Positions 35,975 to 48,544 of a stretch of 64,000 bases of DNA are shown here, in pieces. The position numbers were made by a program, and so were the translations under genes. How positions within the stretch are numbered: position 1 is the stretch's first letter; every line of letters starts with the position of its first letter. The stretch is from Cryptomeria japonica (taxonomy: Eukaryota > Streptophyta > Pinopsida > Cupressales > Cupressaceae): the NCBI RefSeq assembly GCF_030272615.1, contig NC_081405.1, forward strand, positions 568,975,095 to 569,039,094, in the 5' to 3' direction. Below the pieces are notes generated by a model, which was not told the DNA's origin, did no database searches, and was given only the letters and a program-made list of their open reading frames with translations.

Positions 35975-37628
35975 CTATGATTGTGGCAGATCATCAAAAT
36001 CGAGCCTCTTTGAAGCAGTATGTGGCTCTGGAGGTGGCTACACAAGGACAATTCAAATGTCAAATTAGATATATTTTCTCAATATAACATCAAAATAACT
36101 AAATCATGAACTCTAAATTGTTTGAAGTTGATATGTTGATTACCTCGTCTCTGTCTTCTGCAATTGGGTGAGGTTGAGGATTCGTGGGAAGTCTTGAAGG
36201 GGGCTATAACTGGTAAAACAACACTAATACACGTTAATAACATATATGTCAAATAACACATATTAACTAAAGTATATAGAATAAAAAACTAAAGTATACC
36301 AAAGCCTAAGATGGATGTGCATTGGTCGTAGGAGGCAAAGTCACAGATGAATCAGTTACGGTCATTTTCTATATCCATGGTAAGTGATCCAAAAGGAGTT
36401 AACAAGAGGGTTTCAGGTCCGTTGTGCACTTATTGAAAGTGAGATGATCTAATAAGATAGACACACATTTTCCCTTTGTCATGTTGGATCCCATATTATA
36501 TGTGTAGGACTTATAATGAAATAGAATGGTAGAATGTCAGTAGGAAGTTTGGAAGGGGGTTGTAATAGGTTAAAGACAATTATACAAGTTAATAACCCAA
36601 AGTTGTTGATAAAATAGATAGAACAAATATTTTTAACATATGTAGAACAAATGCATACCGAAGACTCGTATAGTTCTCCTGTAACCTTAGGAGGCATAGT
36701 CAAATTTGATGCAACTATTACCATTTCCTATATGAAAAATGATAACATATGATATAGACATAAAAGGATTTAGTTATTTCTAACAAGCAAGAATGAAATC
36801 CAAAGTGAATATGAAGATATCACCTCTTCCCTCTGTTGAACCTCATCAACATCAAGGTGCATTCATTAATTTTGTATAACCCATATGTTTCTATAGATAG
36901 AACAAATAAATTTAGTGCATTTATCAATATCTACATATACATGTTTAATCATAATACATTTCAATAAATGAATTTAAATTGTACCAAATTACCTTCTATC
37001 ATTTGGGTTTCCAGGAGGATATCTTTTTCTGCCTCAAAATGCTAGAGGATGGCTTTCTCACACTAGATGTCCTTGAGGCAGGTGGGGTAAACTAATAGAA
37101 AAAAATTAACATAAGGGAAAAGAGAATGCATTTAATATATCACCTAAGTCAAAAATATATAAATCTAAATTGTACTGCATAGGTATCTAGGCCAAATTCA
37201 ATGGCCAAAAGCATGATATCATCAAGTTGGGACATCTCAGCCCCTGTAAGCCCTATTAAACACCAAGTAATGATACATTTATATTAACAAAAGATATTTT
37301 GAAACCAATGTATTATTATATTTTTAACAAATTTACAAATCTTTGCCTGTAATGGTGAAACTACTAGTGACCATGGCGTCGACTGAAAAGTATGTGGTGT
37401 ACTCCCACCACCTACTGCACCCTGCAATGCATTTTATTTATATGTCACTTTAAATTATTCTAAAAATGAAAATTTATTTTTTTTATAATATTTAGTCACT
37501 TAATTTATAACATGTCATAAACAAAATTAAACACACCTTTGTCTGATAGTGAGGGAACAACATACTCATCAGGTCGTTAGTGAGGGTCACATCCTTTGTA
37601 GTGGAAGGATGGCATCTACACCCAAAAC
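35975..37628 (-). pseudogene. Multi-exon gene remnant, 3' part, with duplicated exons
   Basis: On the minus strand a series of short coding blocks is bounded by splice-like sites: FGCRCHPSTTKDVTLTNDL ending at a GTGTG donor (about 37538); a Gly/Ser/Thr-rich block after TGCATTGCAG (about 37425-37346); MSQLDDIMLLAIEFGLDT (about 37235-37180); RTSSVRKPSSSILRQKK (about 37080-37000, Lys/Ser rich); then two copies of an exon pair, MVIVASNLTMPPKVTGELY (about 36720-36662) with PPSKLPTD (about 36555), and MTVTDSSVTLPPTTNAHPS (about 36362-36305) with PPSRLPTNPQPHPIAEDRDE (36144-36203). The last exon, 35975-36037, reads PPPEPHTASKRLDFDDLPQS and ends in TAG. I do not recognise the family; host gene or DNA-transposon gene are both possible. 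E4 is inserted at its upstream edge (37629). Confidence 0.45.
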
Positions 37629-38704
37629 TGTTGGTATTATGGATATGTTGCATTGGTTTTGTCATTGATTCCAACACTTATCAACACTTATCCTTCTAGA
37701 GATCTTTGATTATGTTCACTAGAAAGTTCAGTGACTTATGCATAGTCATCGGTACTTGGTTCACCGGTAGGTTATATTGTTCATCGATACTGAAGATGAC
37801 TTGTTATCATCTTGAGATCACTTGGTTATGTCGAAGACATGGTTTGGACACTTGGTTTTTGAGATTTGGCTATTTGTCTAACCAGGTTGACATATTTGCT
37901 ATTATCAGTAAATTGGTCTAGGTTATGGACCAACATGCTTTATCTATTCCAGATAAACATGACACATTATAGAGATGGTTTAATCAATTAATATTGTTGT
38001 TAAGCCGACATGATGTATCACATCTTGACTTGTTCTAATTGATTTTATTGTATTATTCTTAGTAAGTCGACGTACACATTTCATCTTAGGTTTTGGTATA
38101 TATGTAAGATCTCAATTGTGATATTCATACAGAGGTGGTATGTAATAAGGTATTATAAGGTTGTGATATTTGGTATATGCGAATATAAGTAGAGCTACTC
38201 ACGCATACATCATTTGAAGATTCAATAAAGGTTTGAAGAAGAAAATCATATCTTAACTGGTACTGAATCCAACATTGGAGATGCTACTTTGAGGAGTACA
38301 TCATCATTGGCTTTAATCATCCAATTGTAGTTAGTGTGACTCCTATTTTGTTATTGTGCAGTGAGCTCTAGGTAGTTGGCCTTTTTGCATGTGCAAACCC
38401 CATTTGTACACACATACTATCTGTAGTAGTATCATCTAATTGTGGGTAAGGTTTCCCATTGTGGTTTTTCCCGTTATAGGGTTTCCACATACAAATCTTT
38501 GTGTTATGTGTTGTGGATATTGTTTCTCTTTCTGTTTCATGCATTAAGTTTCACTAATACTGTTATTAACTATTAATATGTTTATCGGCATTAAGTTTGG
38601 TTTACCGGTATTAAGTATCAAGTTTGGTTAAGTTGTATTTGAGATAAAAATATTAGACAACGGATTCACCCCACCCCCCTCTCAGTTTCCTTCGGGTCCT
38701 AACA
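37629..38704 (+). repeat. E4 5' LTR (1,076 bp)
   Basis: It begins TGTTGGTATTATGG and ends GGGTCCTAACA. It aligns to the E2 LTRs over most of its length. TATA-like TATATATG is at 38097-38104, hairpin 1 at 38461-38488 (GTGG/CCAC), and a damaged hairpin 2 at about 38655-38691. The base run before it is AAAAC (37624-37628). Confidence 0.9.
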
Positions 38705-38706
38705 AT

Positions 38707-38718
38707 TGGTATCAGAGC
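38707..38718 (+). other. E4 primer binding site
   Basis: TGGTATCAGAGC two bases after the LTR, identical to that of E2. Confidence 0.9.
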
Positions 38719-38760
38719 TAAGTTCTCTTTTGCAAAAGTTTAACAACTTGAGGAGATTCT

Positions 38761-38947
38761 ATGGCAACTAACAATTTAGGAAGGACAGTCTAAAACTTGA
38801 TGGAATGAACTATGGTATATGGAAGATCAGAATGGAGACACATCTAAATTGCATTGGAAGAGACATATGGGATGTTACACAAAATGGATATGTTGGTCCT
38901 ATACCAGGTCAACCTAATCCACCTACATTGGCTAAGGATGAAGAGAT
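38761..38947 (+). pseudogene. E4 gag, segment 1
   Basis: ATG at 38761 begins MATNNLGR; a one-base loss near 38791 shifts frame to LDGMNYGIWKIRMETHLNC, which matches E2 gag. It ends at KDEEI, where E5 is inserted (target GAGAT, 38943-38947). Confidence 0.85.
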
Positions 38948-39479
38948 TGTTGGAAAATGCACACTCCAATGAAAAATTGTAGGTGATTGAAGGTATTGTC
39001 ATTGATGGAAACCTTACAATCATGTGATACCAATAGGAAGACACAGGCACCAGCACCGAAAGACCCTATAGCAGCACACAGATCATCGACACCAAAAATG
39101 AAGATTACTCGCACCATGGCCGACAGGAATTTTGTATAAATGTATTTTGTAATTAATTGTAAAATATTTTGTAAGATGACTTGGTGGATTGTAACATGAC
39201 TCATATAAGTATGAGATCATTATAGATCATTTAAAATGTGAAGTATGAGAAGAATATAGCAGACCTAATATGTGAATTATTAGGATAAGGGTTTATGTAT
39301 ATTGCAGAGCTTAAACTGGTACTGAATCTGGCATAATAGATGCTGATCTAAAGCAATACAAAACATTGGATTTGTATAATCCAATTTTGTAAGTCAGTGT
39401 GACTTCGTTTGTAACTGAGCACTAAGCTCTAGGCACTTGCAATTCTTGGATGTGTAGGCCCCTATTGTAAACAATAATA
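38948..39479 (+). repeat. E5 5' LTR, part A
   Basis: It begins TGTTGGAAAATGCACACTCC and matches the 3' LTR at 48545 onward. It is cut at 39479 by E6 after the target TAATA (39475-39479). Confidence 0.88.
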
Positions 39480-41087
39480 TGATAACTCAATGATGAACCA
39501 CTAGTACCAAACTGGTACTAAGAGGGGGGGGGTGAATCAGTACAAACACAAATATAGTCCAAAACCGGTTTGACAGCAAACACTCTGAATGACTAATAAA
39601 CAGAGATACCGGTAAAACAAAGTGCAACCGGTAACATCCAGTATAGCTCAATCAGTCATGAACCAGTCACCCAATAAGCTTTTCTCTTAGCTCAATACCA
39701 CATTATCATAATATTCACATGCATGAACTAGTAGACTTAACCATCAAATCTTCACAACAGTGAGTTCAATATGTTTTATAGATAGGCATAAAACATAGAA
39801 CCTTCATGTGCATAATAAATAAAATAAAGCATCACAAGACAAAAGCATTTCACATGACACACATATTTTTTACGTGGAAACCCACCAGGGAAAAAACCAC
39901 GGTGGGGATGAATACCCACAAGCTACTTTTTGAACTCTTTAGAAGTCCACTCTATTAGGAGCCTTGTCCGCTTAAGAACATTACAATAGGTTCTGGTAGG
40001 AACCGATCCTGTTAGGGATCACCCAGTTAAGGGTTAAACCCGGTAGGGTCACCTTGTTAGAAGATTTTAAGAACTCAATAGCTAAAAGGATCTCCTAATC
40101 TTCTCTAGCTTCTCAGAACTCATTAGCTTCGAGTTACTCAGTTAAGGGATTTGAAACAAGCCCGTTAAGACCACCGGATTTAAGGGATTTTGAATCAAGC
40201 TAGTTAAGGCTACCCTGTTAGGGGATTTTACAACTGTTGAAGTGGCTAGAAATCAACAAGTATTACAATGATCTATTGATAGCACTCAATGCTAATGCAG
40301 ATCCGTTTTGGCTCCTCTTCACCTTCTGCACATTCACTTTGTAGATATCTCTTCTCTCCTTTGGTCTGGCAAGAATCACGTATCACTTCCCTTGGATACA
40401 CACTCACAACTTTTGCCAACAACCTCAGATAGAAACCCAACATCGACCTTATAGGAAACATGCAGGTCAGTAGCAAAAACCCTAAACCCTAAACCTGTTA
40501 GATTAAGCAATTCAAACAGTTCGATCCTGACCGTTGAATCATATTGCATTAAATGCACTAGTCTTGAGTCGATTTCAAGACATTCTCCATCATCCATTAT
40601 CCACCATTTTCATGGTGGCTAATAACCCATCACATGGTATCACCATTTGACAAACTTCACACATTCCCGAGGTAGATAGGAATAGTCTTCTTCATGCAAG
40701 ATCCTTCACTAGCACAGAGCTTACGTGGCAACATGGTCTGTCCTCCATCATACTACTAACTCATCACACAAAGATCACTAATTGATTCACACAGACTTGA
40801 GATACTCCAGCCAGAAACCCCAAAGTGGAAGTTGCCTTACCAACCAGTAGTCATACAGTGCTTCCATGTGTCGGTTCCCATAACTACATGCTGGTTCACC
40901 TTGAACAAGTTTACTGCTTCACTTTGGCATATAAACCGGTTCATACATATGTCAGTTCTTCTCTCTTCACCTATCACATGTGCCGGTTCTTACCATGTCT
41001 CATATTGACATCAATGACAACATACAATATCATTATGTCTTCATGCCAGTTTACATAAGGCTCATGCCAGTTCACATAATGCCAACA
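39480..41087 (-). repeat. E6 3' LTR (1,608 bp)
   Basis: On the plus strand it runs TGATAACTCAATG to CATAATGCCAACA. It contains repeated GTTAAGGGAT/GTTAGGGGAT phrases (about 40010-40230), a telomere-like AAACCCTAAACCCTAAACC (40477-40495), hairpin 1 (39874-39900) and hairpin 2 (about 39514-39544). Confidence 0.9.
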
Positions 41088-41345
41088 ATCTCCCCCTTTG
41101 GCATTGATGGCAATATACAAAAGATATCTTCTCTACTTCACATCTTCTCCCCATTTGCTGCAGATATCTTTTCACTTCACTTTGCTTCACATCTTCTCTG
41201 CCTTTGACAACAATGCCAAAGTGGAGGTACAATCATCATTGTTTCATCATGCTACTCCCCTTGAGGAGTAGCATCCATAAACACACCAATCAACAAAAGA
41301 TTTGTCTTTTCAATACCTGACTGATGTGGAACAATCACTTTTAGT
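41088..41345 (-). other. E6 PPT and 3' untranslated region
   Basis: On the minus strand GCCAAAGGGGGAGATTG abuts the LTR, preceded by GCCATCAATGCC; ATGCCAA and TTGGCAT flank the PPT as an inverted repeat. Other purine tracts lie near 41145 and 41255. No gene. Confidence 0.7.
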
Positions 41346-44300
41346 TCACCTCCTGAAGGGGCAATACCCTCTCAAATGCACAAATGTTGCCTTTAGGAGA
41401 GGCTTGGTGAATATGTCTGCTAACTGCTCCTTACTGGACACATGCTCCAGTGCAATCTCTTTGTTTTGAAACTTTTCCCTTAAGAAATGATACTTAAGCT
41501 CAAAATGCTTGGTTCTAGAATGTAAAACCGGATTCTTTGATATATTGATAGCACTTGTGTTATCACAGAATATACTTACCAGTTCAGATACAGGGATCTT
41601 GAGGCCTTCCAGTACATGCTTCATCCAGATTGTCTAAGTGTAGTTCATGAAAGATGCAACATACTCCACTTCCGCTATAGACTAAGAGATGCAACTCTGC
41701 TTTTTACTCATCCATGAGACCAGTCTACCACCGAGAAAGAATGCACCACTGGTTGTGCTCTTCTAGTCATCCACATTACCGGCCCAATCAACATCTATGA
41801 ATACTTTCAGATTGAAATTATTGTTGTATGGGTACCACAATCCATAGTCAATTGTTCCCTTTAGATACCTAAGAATTTGCTTGACTGCACTCAAGTGAGA
41901 TTCTCTTAGACTCTTCTAGAACCTTGCAGTGATGCCAACTGCATGTGCAATATTCGGTCTACTATGCACTACATAATGCAACTTACCAATCATTGACCGG
42001 TATTCCTTCTCATCAACCAGTGCGAAATCATCCTCCTTTGTCAATTTGCAACCGGTCACCATCGGTGTACCAACCGGTTTTCTATCTTCCATGCCAAAAG
42101 TCTTCAACACCTCTTTGACATATTTGGACTAAGTGATGAAGATTCCATCTTTCATCTACTAGATCTATAGTCCAATGAAGAACTTAATCTCCCCTATGAG
42201 TGACATCTCAAAATCTTTCTTCATTTCATCAACAAACTCATGACTCATCTTGTCATCTCCTCCAAAGATAATGTCATCAACAAAAACTTCACAGATCAGG
42301 ATCTGATCTTCTTCAAACTTCAAGTAGATATTCCTATCTTCACTTGTTCTCTCAAATCCAATCTTCACAAGATGGGAATGTAGGCGCTCATACCATGCTT
42401 TAGGTGGTTAATTTAGACCATATAATTCTTTATGTAGCCTACATACCATGTCACTATCTTCAGATAAGGTAAACCCATCTGGTTGCTCAATATATACTTC
42501 CTCTTCAAGTACACCATTTAGGAATGCAGATTTTACATCCATTTGATATACCTTGAATCTCTTAAAAGCTACATATGCAAGAAGCATACAAACTCCTTCC
42601 AATCTAGCTATAGGAGCAAAGGTTTCCCCATAGTCTTCACCTTCTTCTTGAGCATATCCTTTGCTTACCAGTCTGGCTTTATCACTGTGCCATCGTCATT
42701 CAACTTATTTCTGAACACCCATTTGGTGCCAATGACATTTTTATGCTCTGGTCTGGGTACCAAGGACCATGTACCATTTTTCTCTACCTGGTCAAGTTCT
42801 TCTTCCATTGCCTTGATCCAGTCTTCATCATTATGAGCCTCTTTAAATGATTTAGGCTCAAATTCAGAGATCATACATAAGTTTTCTCTGATCTTTCTTT
42901 TGGTAAGAATTCCTGCATTCTTATCACCTATGATCTGCTTGGGATCATGATTCAACTTGACATATCGAGGAATGGTCTTAATTGGTTCTTCTTGCTTTTC
43001 TTCTTCATCCTCATCTTCATTAGTATCAACATTCACCAGTTCAAGAACACTATTACTGGTACTCGGTTGACTAACAATCGGTTCCCAAAAGGTTGCAACC
43101 GGTTCATTTACAACTTGCTCACTGCTGGTTTTCTCAGTCTTCTCAGAGGATTCATCAACTCTTACATTGATGCTTTCCATAATTCTCTGAGTCCTATTGT
43201 TGTAGCACTTGAAAGCTTTACTCTTGGTGGAATATCCTAGAAATATTCCTTCATCACATTTAGCTTCAAATTTGCCCTGATGTTAACTCCTATTGATGTA
43301 ACATTTGCTACTAGATACCTTAAAGTAGTTTACCACAGGGGTCTTACTAGTCCAATACTCATAAGGAGTTTTGTCCTTACCCTTTTTGATGAGTACCTGG
43401 TTCATAGTGTAAACTGCAGTGCTCACCGCTTCTCTCCAAAAGGTGTGAGCAACCTTTCCTTGGATCAACATAGTTCTAGATGCTTCAACCATAGTCTGGT
43501 TATTCCTCTCTGCTAGGCCATTCTGCTATGGAGTCTGGGGGGTAGACAACTATCTCTTGATGCCAAATTCTTCACAATACTTGTTAAATTCACTAGAAGT
43601 GAATTCCCCTCCTTGATCAGTTCTGAGACATTTGATCCTTTTACCGCTTTCCTTCTCCACTAATGCTCTAAATGCTTTGAATTTCCCAAAAGCTTCAGAC
43701 TTGTCTTTCAAGAATGTAACCCACATCATTCTTGAGCAGTCATTAGTGAGAATCATGAAGTACCTATCACCCTGCACACTTCTAGTTTTCATAGGACCAC
43801 ATAAATCAGTATGCACAAGATCAAGCAAGTTGTCAGCAGTGAAAGATTTACCTTTAAAGGTTGAGGAAGACATTTTCCCCAATTGACATTCTCTACACAA
43901 GGTATTATCCAGTTTGCTCAGCACCAACAACCCTCTAACTGCCTTGATCTTACTAGCCTTCACAATGTTGTCAAAGTTCACATGACAAAATCTCCTATGC
44001 CATATCCAACTATCATCAAGCTTAGCCATAAGACATGTACTTATATTAGCATTTAGATGAAATAGGTTACCTTTAGTTTGCATGCCAATGGCTACCAATT
44101 TACCATCTTCACCTTTGATTCTGCAAACTCCATTCTTGAATTGCAAAATGAGTCCACTGTCATTTAACTGGGCAACAATTAGAAGGTTGTGTCTAAGACC
44201 ATCAACCCAATACACATTGTCAGTACTACTCTTTCCATTCAAGGAGATGGACCCTCTGCCTTTGACCATGCATGGTGCATCATTTCCAAAGCAAACCACA

Positions 44301-45415
44301 CCACCATCATACTCTTCTAATGATAGAAACTTGCTCCAGTCACCAGTCATATGGTGAGAGCAGCCACTGTCAATGATCCACTCATTGGAATTTTCAAACC
44401 GGGAGACAAGAGCCTTCTTGTCTGCCACATCTTCCTTTACAACAACAAACACAATGTCTTCATTTTCTTCATCTTCTGATTCCTCATCTGTGACACCTTC
44501 ATCAACTGCCACAAAACAATTTCTCCAGTTTCCTCCTTTGAATTTCTTGAACCTTTTTGGTTTGTCCTTGTTGTCACTAATAGGACAATTCATAGCAATA
44601 TGTCCTATCCAATTACAAGAGAAACATTTCAAAGGAAGCTTACCTTTGTATTTACCAGTCCCTTTTGGAAATCTCCTAGCAAGAAGAGATTCAAATTCCA
44701 TCAGAAACTCTTCATCCTTCATTTCTCTATTTTGATTGGGTTCCCCACTAGTGCTAGCCTCTTTTCCTTTTCTAGATGGTATAGGAGAAGCTTTAAAAGC
44801 TGATTCTAACTTTTGAACACTACCATCAAAACTATTCAGCTCATAGGCTATCAACTTGGCTATGATGGAGTCCAAGGATGCCTTAGACTTGTCTATTGAT
44901 CTCAACTCCTGAATAGTAGCAACCCTAATTGCATAGACCAGCAATAGGGATCTCAGGACTTTACTGACCACAGTGGAATCTTCTATTTTGCCACCTGCAC
45001 TTTTTATTTCTCCAACAACTGTTTTGATTCTTATTCCATACTGTTGAATGGTCTCTCTTTCAACCATCCTCATGTCTTCAGACTTTCCTCTCAATCTCTC
45101 TTCCTCAGCCTATTTTACATGCTCATCACCACCATAGATATTTTCAAGAGCATCCCATACTTCTTTGGGATTTGCCTTGTCCTGAACATCAATAAACTCA
45201 ATGTTAGATAGACTACTGATGAGGGCTTCCATGACTTGCCCATTTTCTTATATCTCTCTCTTTTGGTCATCGGTGAGAGTACCGGTAGGAACAACATATA
45301 CATTTTCAACATAACTCTAGTGTTGAACATCCATGCTTTTGATGAATATCTTCATCATGTCTTTCCATATGCCAAAGTTTTCCCTGTTGAACTTTCGACC
45401 TTCCCTCTTCATCAT
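41346..45415 (-). pseudogene. E6 gag-pol polyprotein
   Basis: The start is ATGATG at 45415 (MMKREGRKFN). Gag has stops at about 45329, 45262 and 45112. The 514-codon frame from 45094 to 43550 holds the zinc knuckle [14 protein letters not shown] (about 44628-44585), protease [12 protein letters not shown] (about 44370), integrase zinc region ([11 protein letters not shown]) and integrase core. Further breaks: TAG at about 43550 and 43525; stop at about 43283; a frameshift at about 42680; stops near 42410, 42165, 42155 and 41915. RT shows [14 protein letters not shown] and FVDDIIFGG (about 42285-42260); RNase H shows CDNTSAINISKN. The C-terminus is frameshifted at about 41370. The sequence is closest to E1. 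Confidence 0.9.
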
Positions 45416-45470
45416 TTGGCTAGGATCTTTTCCTCAAGCAGTTAAGCTTACAACATAGAGGACCTAGAGC

Positions 45471-45482
45471 GCTCTGATACCA
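45471..45482 (-). other. E6 primer binding site
   Basis: On the minus strand TGGTATCAGAGC, intact, two bases from the 5' LTR. Confidence 0.9.
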
Positions 45483-45484
45483 AT

Positions 45485-47106
45485 TGATAACTCAATGATG
45501 AACCACTAGTACCAAACTGGTACTGAGAGGGGGGGGGTGAATTAGTACAAACACAAATACAGTCCAAAACTGGTTTGACAGCAAACACTCCGAATGACTA
45601 ATAAACAGAGATACCGGTAAAACAAAGTGCAACCGGTAACATCCAGTATGGCTCAATCAGTCATGAATCGGTCACCCAATAAGCTTTTATCTTAGCTCAA
45701 TACCACATTATCATAATATTCACATGCATGAACTAGTAGACTTAACCATCAAATCTTCACAACAGTGAGTTCAATATGTTTTATAGACAGGCATAAAACA
45801 TAGAACCTTCATGTGCATAACAGATAAAATAAAGCATCACAAGACAAAAGCATTTCACATGACACACATATTTTTTACGTGGAAACCCAACTGGGAAAAA
45901 CCACGGTGGGGATGAATACCCACAAGCTACTTTTTGAACTCTTTAGAAGTCCACTCTATTAGGAGCCTTGTCCGGTTAAGAACATTACAATAGGTTCTGG
46001 TAGGAACCGATCCTATTAGGGATCACCCAGTTAAGGGATACCTGGTTAAGCGTTAAACCCATTAGGGTCACCTTGTTAGAGGATTTTAAGAACTCAATAG
46101 CTGAAAGGATCTCCTAAGCTTCTCTAGCTTCTCAGAACTCATTAGCTTCGAGTTACCCAGTTAAGGGATTTGAAACAAGCCGGTTAAGACCACCTGATTT
46201 AAGGGATTTTGAATTAAGCCAATTAAGGCTACCTTGTTAGGGGATTTTACAACTGTTGAAGTGGCTAGAGATCAAAAGGTATTACAATGATCTATTGATA
46301 GTAATCAATGCTAATGCAGATCCATTTTGGCTCCTCTTCACCTTCTGCACATTCACTTTGCAGATATCTCTTCTCTCCTTTGGTCTGGCAAGAATCATGT
46401 ATCACTTCCCATGGATACACACTCACAACTTTTCCCAACAACCTCAGATAAAAATTCAACATCGACCTTATAGGAAACATATAGGTCAGTAGAAAAAACC
46501 CTAAACCCTAAACCTGTTAGGTTAAGCAATTGAAATGGTTCGATCCTGACCATTGAATCATACTGCATTAAATGCACCAGTCTTGAGTCGATCTCAAGAC
46601 ATTCTCCATCATCCATTATCCATCATTTTCATGGCGGCTGATAACCCATCATGCGTTATCACCATTTGATGGACTTTGCACATTCCCAAGGTAGATAGGA
46701 ATAGTCTTCTTCATGCAAGATCCTTCACTAGCACAGAGCTTACATGGCAACACGATCTGTCCTCCATCATACTGCTAACTCATCACACAAAGATCACCGA
46801 TTGAGTCACACAGACTTGAGATACTCCAACCAGAAACCCCAAAGTGGAAACTGCCTTACCAAGCGGTAGTCATACAGTGCTTCCATGTGCCAGTTCCCAT
46901 AATTGCATGTCGGTTCACCTTGAACAAGTGTGCCGCTTCAATTTGGCATATAAACGGGTTTATACATATGTCGGTTCTTCTCTCTTCACATATCACATGT
47001 GCCGGTTCTTACCATGTCTCATATTGACATCAATGACAACGTACAATATCATTATGTCTTCATGCTAGTTTACATAAGTCTCATATCGGTTCACATAATG
47101 CCAACA
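45485..47106 (-). repeat. E6 5' LTR (1,622 bp)
   Basis: It pairs with 39480-41087. The telomere-like AAACCCTAAACCCTAAACC is at 46496-46514, hairpin 1 at 45879-45904, hairpin 2 at about 45519-45546. Differences from the 3' LTR are mostly transitions. Confidence 0.9.
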
Positions 47107-47368
47107 TAATATTCCCTTATTGGCCAGTAAGCGAATATTGTGGGTCACAAATCCCACCGAGGTTTTTCTCACATCGGGTTTCCTCATTAAAAATATTGTG
47201 TTATTGTGTTCTTTTCATGTTGTGGTTGTTGTTCTTATTTATTGCATTATTTCTGGTTTAGTGGTACATAATTTTAATATGCTTTTCATTTTATAAGTTA
47301 AGAAAATTCTTTTACCAGTTAGCTACTGATTCAACCCCCCCTTCTCAGTATCTTTGGGAATCCTAACA
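47107..47368 (+). repeat. E5 5' LTR, part B
   Basis: It begins with the second copy of TAATA (47107-47111) and continues the LTR to CCTAACA at 47368. Parts A and B together give 789 bp, the same as the 3' LTR. Hairpin 1 is at 47159-47185 (GAGG/CCTC). Confidence 0.88.
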
Positions 47369-47370
47369 AT

Positions 47371-47382
47371 TGGTATCATAGC
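47371..47382 (+). other. E5 primer binding site
   Basis: TGGTATCATAGC, one change from the canonical TGGTATCAGAGC. Confidence 0.75.
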
Positions 47383-47439
47383 CTGGTCCTCTATTTTCAA
47401 AATCCTAACAACTTGAGGAAGATCTTGACATCGGTAGAG

Positions 47440-48345
47440 ATGGAAAACTTGAGAAAGCAATTGGAAACAACTCTTTTAGACTATTATGTTGAAAAGGTAA
47501 AGAATATTAAACTTGAAGATGATCTAAAGGCTGCACATGATATCATTCAAGGAATTCAAGAGAATTTCACTATTGCAAGGAACAAGAGAAGAGAACTTTG
47601 TGAAAAGATGCAAAATGATGAAAATGAAAAGGAAACTCTCAATGATCTGCTAAACAAGCTGAGACAAGAAAACAATACAACAAAGAACGAGATGCAGGAT
47701 ATGAATATGAGATTTTGTAAAGAAATTAAAGATAGAAAGAAGAAAGAAGATAGAAATCAAATCAATGAAGACACAATTAAAGAGAGGATGAATAAGGAGA
47801 AAGAGAAATTCTTTGCGGAAATAGTGAAGAAGAATAAGGAGTAAATAGAAACCTTATTACCAGCACTAGGAGAAACAATTTTGGATTTCAAGAAACTATA
47901 CAGGGATACATGAAAAATTGACATCTTGACATAGGACATAGATTCAGAGATTAGCAAAATACAAACTGAGATTAAAAATATTGCTGACAATCTAATAGGC
48001 ACATCAGATTCATTTTTTTAAATAGAAAAGAAAATTGAGAAGTTAGAAAAGGATAAAAAGAAAATAAAGCATAAGGCAAAGAGCTTAAAATGCAAACTAG
48101 GTCCTAAGCTAGATTGCCTCATTTCTTTGAGAAAAGAAATTTTTGAGGCTCTGATCCCTGGACTCAAGACACCAGAAGAGAAAATGCACATACTCACTAG
48201 TATAGTTCAAAGAACACAAGCAACATTAACAGATAGAAAAAGATTCAGCGATAGTTTAAATTTGGTTTTGGCAGATCTTTTCCAGATTGTAACCCACTAG
48301 TTACAAGAATCTAGGCAGGAACCACACTCCACTGAAAGTGAATGA
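47440..48345 (+). pseudogene. E5 fused coiled-coil ORF (deletion derivative of E7 ORF1/ORF2)
   Basis: The frame starts MENLRKQLETTL at 47440, the same start as E7 ORF1, and follows it to KDRKKKED at about 47755. It then switches to the C-terminal part of E7 ORF2 (NQINEDTIKERMNKEKEKFF, compare E7 at about 61797) and ends ESE-stop at 48345. The junction is in frame, so a 302-codon, almost entirely coiled-coil protein results. Stops at 47842, 47911, 47932 and 48019 have accumulated since. It has no enzymatic motif or zinc knuckle. If packaged, the RNA would depend on another element. Confidence 0.75.
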
Positions 48346-48544
48346 CAATCTTTGTCATTGATGTCAAAGGGGGAGTAGTGAGATGATAAAAATGATCAGA
48401 ACAGGACATGATCAACTCAAGGGTAGCATACATTTATGACAACACAGTTTTGGTAAGATACTTTGGCAGATACTTTTTGGACATCATTTTGGATATTTTT
48501 TTATTTTTCTCATGAGTGTTGCCATCAATGCCAAAGGGGAATAT
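48346..48544 (+). other. E5 3' untranslated region and PPT
   Basis: TTTGTCATTGATGTCAAAGGGGGAG occurs in pieces at about 48351-48375, and CCAAAGGGGAATAT (48531-48544) abuts the LTR. No gene. Confidence 0.65.

Larger units (their letters stand above)
39480..47106 (-). mobile_element. E6: Ty1/copia element nested in the E5 5' LTR
   Basis: A 7.6-kb minus-strand copia element with 1.61-kb LTRs, canonical PBS and PPT, and a perfect 5-bp TSD TAATA (39475-39479 and 47107-47111). It is the innermost insertion of the E4/E5/E6 stack. The proteins resemble E1. Many stops in gag and pol make it defective. Confidence 0.93.

Noticed and set aside
42543-44803. Several plus-strand frames across 42543-44803
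   Set aside because: Antisense shadows of E6 gag-pol, which has clear knuckle, protease and integrase motifs on the minus strand.
39525-45540. G-runs at 39524-39532 and 45529-45537 as possible G-quadruplexes
   Set aside because: Each is one uninterrupted run in the C-rich loop of LTR hairpin 2, and four separate G-tracts are absent.
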